This document shows, piece after piece, positions 6,105-10,086 of a DNA stretch of 10,086 bases. The notes under the pieces were generated by a model, which worked only from the letters and a program-made list of their open reading frames with translations, did not search any database and was not told the DNA's origin. This DNA comes from Oscillospiraceae bacterium (lineage in GTDB: Bacteria; Bacillota; Clostridia; Oscillospirales; Oscillospiraceae). Position 1 is the first letter of the stretch; every line of letters starts with the position of its first letter. A program made the translations under genes and the position numbers. The stretch covers positions 1 to 10,086 of the forward strand of contig WQVW01000036.1 of the NCBI GenBank assembly GCA_009785655.1, in the 5' to 3' direction.

Positions 6105-6875
6105 CTAGATCACAAAATTGCCGTTTTTTGATTTAAATACAATATACTCCCGCCCGTTTATTTTTACCGAATCACCGAAGCAGAATACAGGCATCATCGG
6201 AAACGGTTCATCCGGTACAATAGGGATCGCCAGCAGTGTGATGCCGTCGGACTGCATGGTCAAGCAGCCTTTTGCCCCTCTGCAAGCGGCGGCGATATCA
6301 GCGTCGGAAAACAGCCGCGACGGATCGTCAATTGGTTCCCAGCCGGTTTCGTCTGTGGATTCCGGGAATGCTTCCGTATGCGGAACTTCCGACGATTGTG
6401 GCTGTGGTGAAGAAACCTGCGCGGCGCGCGGCGGCTCTGGCGGCGGGGTAATCGCTTGCAATTGCGGCGGTGGATTTTCTGACTCCATGGCGGATTCTGG
6501 CAACGGATCAGGCGTTTGTTCTTGGGTTTGTTCCGGGGGAGTTTCTGGCACTGAATCCGGCTCCGAATTTTGCTCCGCCTTAAATTTTTCGTCCCGGAGT
6601 ATCAGGAAGAATCCGGCGGTTTCATCCAATCCCAGCGATTTCAACGCCGATTTGCTGAAGCTTTTCCGCAGCTTCAACATACCGCCTTCCGGCGCGGCAA
6701 CGCCGATTGTTACGTACTCTTGTTTGTGAGAGACTCCCGCCAGCCGCAGGATATCGCGGCTTTCAAAGTCGGACGACAGATCAAACACTGTCATGTTTCC
6801 GTGTTGTGTTATTGTCAAAGTCCCGGCATCTTCACCGTTTCTGATAACGCGGTGAGTTCCGATTAAGTTGTCCAT
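6105..6875 (-). CDS. Unrecognised two-domain protein with a long Pro/Glu/Gln-rich linker
   Basis: The 256-aa product has no signal peptide or membrane segment. Residues about 1-95 form a compact, beta-rich N-terminal domain: GTHRVIRNGEDAGTLTITQHG, DILRLAGVSH, EYVTIGVAAPEGGMLKLRKSFSKSAL. Residues about 97-180 are a low-complexity linker rich in Pro, Glu, Gln and Ser. A C-terminal segment (about 181-256, RLFSDADIAAACRGAKGCLTM ending EYIVFKSKNGNFVI) looks like a second small domain. The pattern of the N-terminal domain (G-x-L-x-V, R-L, L-G-V-x-x-P, L-x-x-x-F-S) recalls uncharacterised proteins I associate with Oscillospirales. The start is ATG at 6873-6875 or the adjacent 6876-6878; GGAGG lies 7 bases before the former. 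A terminator hairpin stands just upstream. The function is not known. Confidence 0.75.
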   Translation of the reverse strand: MDNLIGTHRVIRNGEDAGTLTITQHGNMTVFDLSSDFESRDILRLAGVSHKQEYVTIGVAAPEGGMLKLRKSFSKSALKSLGLDETAGFFLILRDEKFKAEQNSEPDSVPETPPEQTQEQTPDPLPESAMESENPPPQLQAITPPPEPPRAAQVSSPQPQSSEVPHTEAFPESTDETGWEPIDDPSRLFSDADIAAACRGAKGCLTMQSDGITLLAIPIVPDEPFPMMPVFCFGDSVKINGREYIVFKSKNGNFVI

Positions 6876-6893
6876 CATGTTGCCTCCTTATGC

Positions 6894-6932
6894 AAAATAA
6901 AAATCCCATACATAATTAATATGCATGGGATT
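6894..6932 (-). terminator. Intrinsic terminator of the GNAT-like gene, just upstream of the 6105-6875 gene
   Basis: On the minus strand, AATCCCAT (6932-6925) pairs with ATGGGATT (6909-6902), and the stem continues inward through GCAT/ATGT to about 12 bp with one G-T pair. It is followed by TTTTATTTT. It lies about 47 bases after the stop of the GNAT-like gene. It also lies only about 27 bases before the next start codon, so it is the immediate 5' context of that gene and could act as an attenuator for it. Confidence 0.8.
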
Positions 6933-6978
6933 CGGGTTGTAGACGCATCAGGTGGTTTGTGCGGGGTTGGGGGAATGC

Positions 6979-7626
6979 TTATTTTGTACGGGCTACTTTA
7001 TACCCCTTGTAAAAGCCGGTAACGGAAAAACCGGCTGCCAATGCTGATTCACGCTCTGCATCGCTATCTACCATGTACAACACTTCGGTTTTTTCATTGT
7101 CAAAAGCATACCTAGCAGCAAACGCGATGAGTTTTATTCTTCTATTTATGTCAGACGCTTCCACGCAGAAAATTTCCGCCTGTGTCGAATCCCACATTGA
7201 CATAATGATATAATCAGAAATTTGCCCATTGCACCGCAAGCAGAAAACACCCCACCTTGATGAAAAATCACGTAAAAGCCGTTCTCCTGTCCAGTACATA
7301 TCAGTACGGTACCCGTCGTGGATAACGGCAAATTCCCGGAAAGATTCATCCGTCACCTGTTCAACGCCAATGATTTCGGACTCATTGATTTTATCGGCGT
7401 ACAAAAACATTTGAATGCAGTCATCTTCAAGCACAGCACCCAATTCGTCCAATAAAGCAACCGGAATCTCGACATTACGAAAACAAAACCATTTGTCATA
7501 ATCGACATAATCGGTGTTAAGTTTATCCCATACCACGGGGAAGTCAGTGCCGCTAATATTGTTTATTTGTAAGTATTGGTCAGTATCTTCTACAAGAACC
7601 TCAATGCCGTTTATATTTATTTTCAT
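6979..7626 (-). CDS. Putative GNAT-like acyltransferase (divergent)
   Basis: The 215-aa cytoplasmic product has an acidic N-terminal part with no recognised motif. Residues about 85-212 have the layout of a GNAT fold: a strand pair RWGVFCLRCNGQISDYIIMSM, the AEIFCVEASDINRRIKLIAFAARYAF strand-helix region, LYMVDSDAERESALAAGF, and the closing TGFYKGYKV (GF...GFYKGY is typical of the last GNAT strands). The acetyl-CoA pyrophosphate loop (Q/RxxGxG/A) is not clear, so activity is uncertain. The start at 7624-7626 is chosen because GGAG lies 8 bases upstream. A longer in-frame start at 7701 would fall inside the preceding terminator. The gene is visibly more A/T-rich than its neighbours, which may indicate horizontal acquisition. 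The substrate is unknown. Confidence 0.6.
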   Translation of the reverse strand: MKININGIEVLVEDTDQYLQINNISGTDFPVVWDKLNTDYVDYDKWFCFRNVEIPVALLDELGAVLEDDCIQMFLYADKINESEIIGVEQVTDESFREFAVIHDGYRTDMYWTGERLLRDFSSRWGVFCLRCNGQISDYIIMSMWDSTQAEIFCVEASDINRRIKLIAFAARYAFDNEKTEVLYMVDSDAERESALAAGFSVTGFYKGYKVARTK

Positions 7627-7658
7627 CAGAAATACTCCGTATTCTGTTTGTCTGTAGA

Positions 7659-7686
7659 TAATATAAATTTTCAACATTGCCACAAA
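7659..7686 (-). promoter_or_regulatory. Possible promoter of the GNAT-like gene
   Basis: On the minus strand, TTGTGG, beginning at the end of the preceding terminator T-run, is spaced 16 bases from TATTAT in an A/T-rich stretch. The RNA would start near 7653, about 27 bases before the start codon. The -10 is good and the -35 weak. Confidence 0.35.
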
Positions 7687-7711
7687 AAAACGGGCGCACA
7701 TTGTGCGCCCG
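7684..7711 (-). terminator. Strong intrinsic terminator of the 182-aa secreted protein gene
   Basis: CGGGCGCAC and GTGCGCCCG form a perfect 9-bp GC-rich stem around a 3-base loop (7691-7711). On the minus strand it is followed by seven T residues (7690-7684). It lies 7 bases after the stop codon at 7719. Confidence 0.92.
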
Positions 7712-7718
7712 GATGCTG

Positions 7719-8267
7719 TCAGTTAACTGTAAACTCCCCGCGAACCAGTACACGTACGAGGTCAGCTGTGGATTCTATGCCGTTGCCTTCGATTGTAATC
7801 AAGTACATGTTGTTCGGCACAAGCGCACCGCCGGGAGCCAGCGTCGCGCCGGTGGTGTAGTTGACGAGTGCAGGAGCCGAACCGAAGCCGTTTGCCGTGC
7901 CGATTCTCAGCATGATTTCCGTGCCGACAGAGGCCGTCAGCCGCTGTCCGCGGTTGAGTGTAACGACAGTGAATCTGTCCGCCGAAGGCACAGCCGTTCC
8001 AGCAGCGCCTGTCCCAATCCGCGCTTCTAAAGCGGCCAGTGCAGTATCAAACTGCTGTGAGAGCGTTTGCTCAGCCCGGGTGATGTCCCCTCTGAGATCG
8101 GTCATCACCTGCGGGGCGAATCGGTCGTTTAAGTATCCCAGTGTGACAAGTGGGTCACTCTGTGTCCCGGTGGTTGCATTGGCAATCAGTACACCCACGC
8201 CGGATATCAGCGTGACTGCCGCGACAACAGCCAACGCCGTTGCTATTTTCGATTTCATGGTTTTCAT
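7719..8267 (-). CDS. Secreted or membrane-anchored protein of unknown function (182 aa)
   Basis: The product begins with a signal-like segment: MKTMKSK, then a hydrophobic run to about residue 28. A conserved-looking block SDPLVTLGYLNDRFAPQV (residues 37-54) follows. Then comes a helical, probably coiled-coil stretch (about 57-85, TDLRGDITRAEQTLSQQF), and a C-terminal beta domain (about 97-182, FTVVTLNRGQRLTASVGTEIMLRIGTANG, GGALVPNNMYLITIEGNGIE, VRVLVRGEFTVN). I recognise the SDPLVTLxYLN plus IMLRIG plus VLVRGxFTV pattern as a recurrent uncharacterised family in Clostridia, but can give no function. GGAGGG lies 7 bases before the start at 8265-8267. It lies 52 bp after mazF and may share its transcript; a strong terminator follows. 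Confidence 0.82.
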   Translation of the reverse strand: MKTMKSKIATALAVVAAVTLISGVGVLIANATTGTQSDPLVTLGYLNDRFAPQVMTDLRGDITRAEQTLSQQFDTALAALEARIGTGAAGTAVPSADRFTVVTLNRGQRLTASVGTEIMLRIGTANGFGSAPALVNYTTGATLAPGGALVPNNMYLITIEGNGIESTADLVRVLVRGEFTVN

Positions 8268-8291
8268 ATATGTACCCTCCGTTTCAAGTCA

Positions 8292-8312
8292 GGGGGGACG
8301 GATAATCCCCCC
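8292..8312. other. GC-rich hairpin between mazF and the 182-aa gene
   Basis: GGGGGGA (8292-8298) and TCCCCCC (8306-8312) form a perfect 7-bp stem around CGGATAA. No T-run follows on either strand, so it is not a convincing intrinsic terminator. As part of a shared transcript it could protect the message ends or modulate read-through between the two genes. Confidence 0.5.
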
Positions 8313-8319
8313 GATAAAT

Positions 8320-8673
8320 TCAGCCTAAACCAAAGCTCACGGCGATTGCGCTGTCCACCTGGTTCATAAGCTTATCATCCAATTGACCCATGCGTTCTTT
8401 CAGCCGTTTCTTGTCAAGCGTCCGGATCTGCTCTAACAACACGACTGAATCTTTTGACAGGCCGTAACTTCTGGCACCGAGCTCAATATGCGTCGGCAGC
8501 CGGGCCTTGTTTATCTGTGAGGTGATTGCGGCTGCAATCACTGTTGGACTGTGCTTGTTTCCGGTGTCGTTCTGGACGATCAGCACAGGCCGCATGCCGC
8601 CCTGCTCACTGCCCACCACGGGGCTGAGGTCGGCATAAAAAATGTCTCCTCGTTTGATTCCGGTAGTCATCAC
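8320..8673 (-). CDS. mazF: MazF/PemK-family endoribonuclease toxin (EndoA type)
   Basis: The product is a sequence-specific mRNA interferase; the Bacillus relative EndoA (NdoA) cuts RNA at UACAU. The 117 residues match EndoA along their full length: KRGDIFYADLSPVVGSEQGG, MRPVLIVQNDTGN, SPTVIAAAITSQINKARLPTH, LSKDSVVLLEQIRTLDKKRL. Arg28 and Thr51 correspond to the catalytic Arg25 and Thr48 of the Bacillus enzyme, so it should be active. The start is the GTG at 8671-8673 or the adjacent ATG at 8668-8670; the GGAGAG at 8684-8689 lies 10 bases before the GTG. In Bacillus a ribbon-helix-helix antitoxin (EndoAI) precedes it, but here 327 bp upstream contain no such gene. The nearest conserved neighbours (nnr and a YdcC-like gene) are 3.7 kb away on the other strand. 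Confidence 0.95.
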   Translation of the reverse strand: MMTTGIKRGDIFYADLSPVVGSEQGGMRPVLIVQNDTGNKHSPTVIAAAITSQINKARLPTHIELGARSYGLSKDSVVLLEQIRTLDKKRLKERMGQLDDKLMNQVDSAIAVSFGLG

Positions 8674-8812
8674 AATAGCTGCACTCTCCGATGAAGTATA
8701 GTCTTCACAGTTACGGCTGCCGGAAGTAAGTATGTAACCGTGTGACTATAATTCTCTCACAAAGCAGAGCAAAATATACAAATGCTGCCTCGGCAAATTA
8801 AATTTTTTTATT

Positions 8813-8877
8813 TATCGCAGACGCGTTTCGCTGAAATAGCGTGCGATATACAGTCACACTGCTCCTATCGCGTCTGC
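8813..8877. other. Branched inverted-repeat structure in the non-coding region upstream of mazF
   Basis: GCAGACGCG (8817-8825) and CGCGTCTGC (8869-8877) form a perfect 9-bp stem. They enclose two small hairpins, CGCT-GAAAT-AGCG (8829-8841) and CAGT-CAC-ACTG (8851-8861), giving a three-way-junction layout. Alternative pairings compete with the outer stem: TATCGCA (8813-8819) with TGCGATA (8842-8848), and GCGATA (8843-8848) with TATCGC (8866-8871). The region 8674..9000 otherwise holds the promoter signals listed, the palindrome TAACATGTTA (8907-8916), and no gene. The structure could be an RNA leader element, a small RNA, or a remnant repeat. Confidence 0.45.
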
Positions 8878-8879
8878 CT

Positions 8880-8909
8880 ATTATATGCAGCATCCAGCAT
8901 ACAGTGTAA
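8880..8909 (-). promoter_or_regulatory. Possible leftward promoter upstream of mazF
   Basis: On the minus strand a perfect TATAAT (8885-8880) is preceded, 18 bases away, by TTACAC (8909-8904), which overlaps the 10-bp palindrome TAACATGTTA (8907-8916). A palindrome over a -35 is a typical operator position. RNA from here would carry a leader of about 200 bases before mazF, running through the branched structure. A nearer, weaker alternative is TATAGT around 8737-8742. Confidence 0.35.
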
Positions 8910-8949
8910 CATGTTATCCCGCCCCGCGCAACCAGCAATTTTTTACCCC

Positions 8950-8978
8950 TTGCGTTCCGTGTGAAAATCGTGTATACT
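8950..8978 (+). promoter_or_regulatory. Predicted promoter of the coiled-coil protein gene
   Basis: TTGCGT (8950-8955) is spaced 17 bases from TATACT (8973-8978). RNA would start near 8985, giving a very short leader. GGGAGGTG (8988-8995) is a strong ribosome-binding site for the ATG at 9001. Confidence 0.65.
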
Positions 8979-9000
8979 CTGCGAAACGGGAGGTGTTAAG

Positions 9001-9420
9001 ATGGCATTGACAAAAGATGATCTGCTGGCAATCGGCGGATTGATGGATGAAAAGCTAGACTCAAGGTTAAAACCCATACAAGACGATATATCTGACATCA
9101 AAACCCGCGTCACGAATATAGAGGATCGCGTTACGGGCATAGAAATTCGTGTTACGAACATAGAAACCCGTGTTACAAACATAGAGGATCGCGTCACAAA
9201 CATAGAAGATCGTGTTACGAATATAGAGAGCCGTGTCACAAATATTGAGGTTACTCAGGAAAATAAAGTTTTGCCCAGCCTTCAACTGATGTCTGAAGGA
9301 TTTGGCGGCGTGTTTAACAGGCTCGAACGGCTTGAAGAACTGCCTGAAAAAGTCGAGGATATACAAAACACGGTCACGGTTTTAAAATATGTATTTAAAG
9401 ACCACACAAAATCGCATTAG
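9001..9420 (+). CDS. Coiled-coil protein with seven tandem heptad repeats
   Basis: The 139-aa product has no signal peptide or membrane segment. After MALTKDDLLAIGGLMDEKLDSRLKPIQDD, residues 36-84 are seven consecutive copies of the heptad RVTNIEx (consensus RVTNIED), with V and I at core positions a and d. The C-terminal part (LERLEELPEKVEDIQNTVTVLKYVF) continues as a helix. The whole should form a long, parallel coiled coil and probably oligomerise. Proteins starting with DLLAIGxLMDEKL followed by variable heptads are frequent uncharacterised proteins in Clostridia. It is a single-gene unit, with its own promoter upstream and a strong terminator 7 bases after the stop. The cellular role is unknown. 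Confidence 0.85.
   Translation: MALTKDDLLAIGGLMDEKLDSRLKPIQDDISDIKTRVTNIEDRVTGIEIRVTNIETRVTNIEDRVTNIEDRVTNIESRVTNIEVTQENKVLPSLQLMSEGFGGVFNRLERLEELPEKVEDIQNTVTVLKYVFKDHTKSH
9106..9252 (+). repeat. Seven tandem 21-bp repeats encoding heptads
   Basis: Seven in-frame 21-bp units begin at 9106, 9127, 9148, 9169, 9190, 9211 and 9232, of the form CGy GTy ACr AAy ATA GAr xxx. Most differences between units are synonymous (CGC/CGT, GTC/GTT, ACG/ACA, AAT/AAC, GAG/GAA), while RVT-IE is unchanged in every unit. This indicates selection on the protein and an expansion that is not very recent. A degenerate heptad precedes the array. Confidence 0.92.
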
Positions 9421-9427
9421 ATAGTGC

Positions 9428-9460
9428 AACGCTTCCGAGTCGCTTCGGGGGCGTTTTTTT
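9428..9460 (+). terminator. Intrinsic terminator of the coiled-coil gene
   Basis: AACGCTTCCGA (9428-9438) pairs with TCGGGGGCGTT (9445-9455) through 11 pairs, including two G-T, around GTCGCT. It is followed by a run of T to 9460. It starts 7 bases after the stop codon. Confidence 0.9.
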
Positions 9461-9464
9461 AGAG

Positions 9465-9494
9465 TTGATAAACAAGGAGCCTGTGTGGTATAAT
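9465..9494 (+). promoter_or_regulatory. Predicted promoter of metG
   Basis: TTGATA (9465-9470) is spaced 18 bases from a perfect TATAAT (9489-9494), with an extended -10 TG one base upstream. It starts 4 bases after the preceding T-run. RNA would begin near 9501, leaving about 32 bases of leader with AAGGAG at 9519-9524, too short for a T-box or S-box. Confidence 0.75.
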
Positions 9495-9532
9495 GGCAAG
9501 ATAGACCAAATATATATTAAGGAGATTCGGTA

Positions 9533-10086
9533 ATGGACAAGGGGACATTTTACATCACAACGCCGATTTATTATCCGTCGGACAAGCTGCACATAGGGCA
9601 TACGTATTGCACAGTGGCGACTGACGCGATGGCGAGGTACAAGCGAATGCGCGGGTATGATGTTATGTTTCTGACCGGCACGGATGAACACGGACAAAAA
9701 ATAGCCGAACGCGCCGCCGCCGCCGGAGTCTCCCCAAAAGAATTTGTAGACAACATCGTCTGCGGTTCCAACGGGATTTTGGATTTGTGGAAGCTGATGA
9801 ACATATCTTACGACAGGTTTATCCGCACCACGGACGATTACCATATGGAGGCGATACAAAAAGTGTTCCGCGCCCTTTATGACAAGGGCGATATATATAA
9901 AGGTGCATATAAAGGCCTGTATTGCACACCGTGTGAGGCTTTTTGGACACAGAGCCAGCTTGTAGACGGCAACTGCCCCGATTGCGGGCGTGAGGTCAAG
10001 CACGCAGAGGAAGAGGCATATTTCTTCAGACAGTCCAAATATGCCGACAGACTGATGGAACTGCTCCCCGGATGGCTGGAGCCTTC
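9533..10086 (+). CDS. metG: Methionyl-tRNA synthetase, N-terminal 184 residues (cut by the window edge)
   Basis: This class I aminoacyl-tRNA synthetase charges tRNA-Met with methionine in the cytoplasm. It starts MDKGTFYITTPIYYPSDKLHIGH; the ATP-site HIGH motif is residues 20-23, and FLTGTDEHGQK (about 43-53) is the typical methionine/ATP pocket segment. The connective-peptide zinc knuckle has two CxxC pairs, C131/C134 (CTPC) and C148/C151 (CPDC). A full four-cysteine set is present here, whereas Bacillus subtilis MetS lacks these cysteines. The KMSKS loop, anticodon-binding domain and any C-terminal tRNA-binding domain lie beyond the window. The start at 9533 follows AAGGAG by 8 bases. It has its own promoter, so it is not in an operon with the upstream coiled-coil gene. 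Confidence 0.98.
   Translation, partial: MDKGTFYITTPIYYPSDKLHIGHTYCTVATDAMARYKRMRGYDVMFLTGTDEHGQKIAERAAAAGVSPKEFVDNIVCGSNGILDLWKLMNISYDRFIRTTDDYHMEAIQKVFRALYDKGDIYKGAYKGLYCTPCEAFWTQSQLVDGNCPDCGREVKHAEEEAYFFRQSKYADRLMELLPGWLEP

Noticed and set aside
6118..6729. Plus-strand 203-aa Gly/Ser-rich open frame
   Set aside because: It is antisense to the 6105-6875 gene; its glycine and serine richness is the complement of the Pro/Glu linker codons, and it lacks a ribosome-binding site as good as that of the minus-strand gene.
7627..7701. N-terminal extension of the GNAT-like protein to 7701
   Set aside because: It would start inside the strong terminator of the preceding gene and has no ribosome-binding site; the ATG at 7624-7626 has GGAG at good spacing.
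8795..8856. Minus-strand 19-codon GTG-started mini-ORF after AGGAG, considered as a missing antitoxin or leader peptide
   Set aside because: It is far too short for a ribbon-helix-helix antitoxin, has no recognisable motif, and lies within the inverted-repeat structure, so its sequence is explained by the repeats.
9106..9252. Possible CRISPR array because of the regular 21-bp periodicity
   Set aside because: The units are contiguous with no spacers, are in frame, and encode a conserved heptad; this is a coding repeat.
9395..10003. Minus-strand 202-aa open frame opposite metG
   Set aside because: It is antisense to the conserved HIGH and zinc-knuckle regions of metG and crosses the metG promoter and the upstream terminator.

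Overview
The window looks like a chromosomal segment of an endospore-forming Firmicute, most likely a Clostridia/Oscillospirales-type bacterium. The evidence is near-consensus Shine-Dalgarno sequences before almost every gene, a pair of CotF-type spore coat genes, a Bacillus EndoA-like MazF, a secreted stalk-domain (copper amine oxidase N-like) protein, an Nnr plus LolA-like lipoprotein pair, and dispersed GTAGGGGCGG-type palindromic repeats. The species cannot be named from this sequence. Overall base composition is moderate, with one visibly A/T-richer gene (6979..7626).

Layout. Bases 1..2120 (minus strand) hold pheS followed by pheT, the two subunits of phenylalanyl-tRNA synthetase. pheT is cut by the window edge, and a 105-bp palindromic repeat element fills the pheS-pheT gap. 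Bases 2121..2475 are a divergent promoter region: the pheS promoter points left, the nnr promoter points right, and a 161-bp inverted-repeat element sits exactly between them. Bases 2476..4565 (plus) hold nnr (NAD(P)HX repair), overlapping a YdcC/LolA-like lipoprotein gene by 37 bp. Bases 4696..5418 (plus) encode a secreted stalk-domain protein, preceded by a promoter, a perfect 11-bp hairpin and a two-codon mini-ORF.

A bidirectional terminator at 5438..5467 separates that gene from a leftward block. In the order of leftward transcription the block contains mazF (8320..8673), a secreted 182-aa protein (7719..8267), a GNAT-like protein (6979..7626), a 256-aa unknown with a Pro/Glu-rich linker (6105..6875), and two small CotF-type coat genes (5750..5935 and 5473..5736). 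Clear terminators follow the 182-aa gene and the GNAT-like gene, so the block is several transcription units. Bases 8674..9000 are non-coding and hold divergent promoter signals and a branched inverted-repeat structure. Bases 9001..9420 (plus) encode a coiled-coil protein built on seven 21-bp repeats. It ends in a strong terminator, and metG, with its own promoter, begins at 9533 and runs off the right edge.

Functionally the window mixes housekeeping translation genes (pheS, pheT, metG), metabolite repair (nnr), envelope or secreted proteins, sporulation proteins and an apparently antitoxin-less toxin gene. No phage, CRISPR array, insertion sequence with transposase, rRNA or tRNA gene was seen. 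I found no clear evidence of a new multi-gene system. The least explained items are the palindromic repeat elements, the branched structure upstream of mazF, the orphan mazF, and the 6105..6875 unknown preceded by a terminator hairpin.
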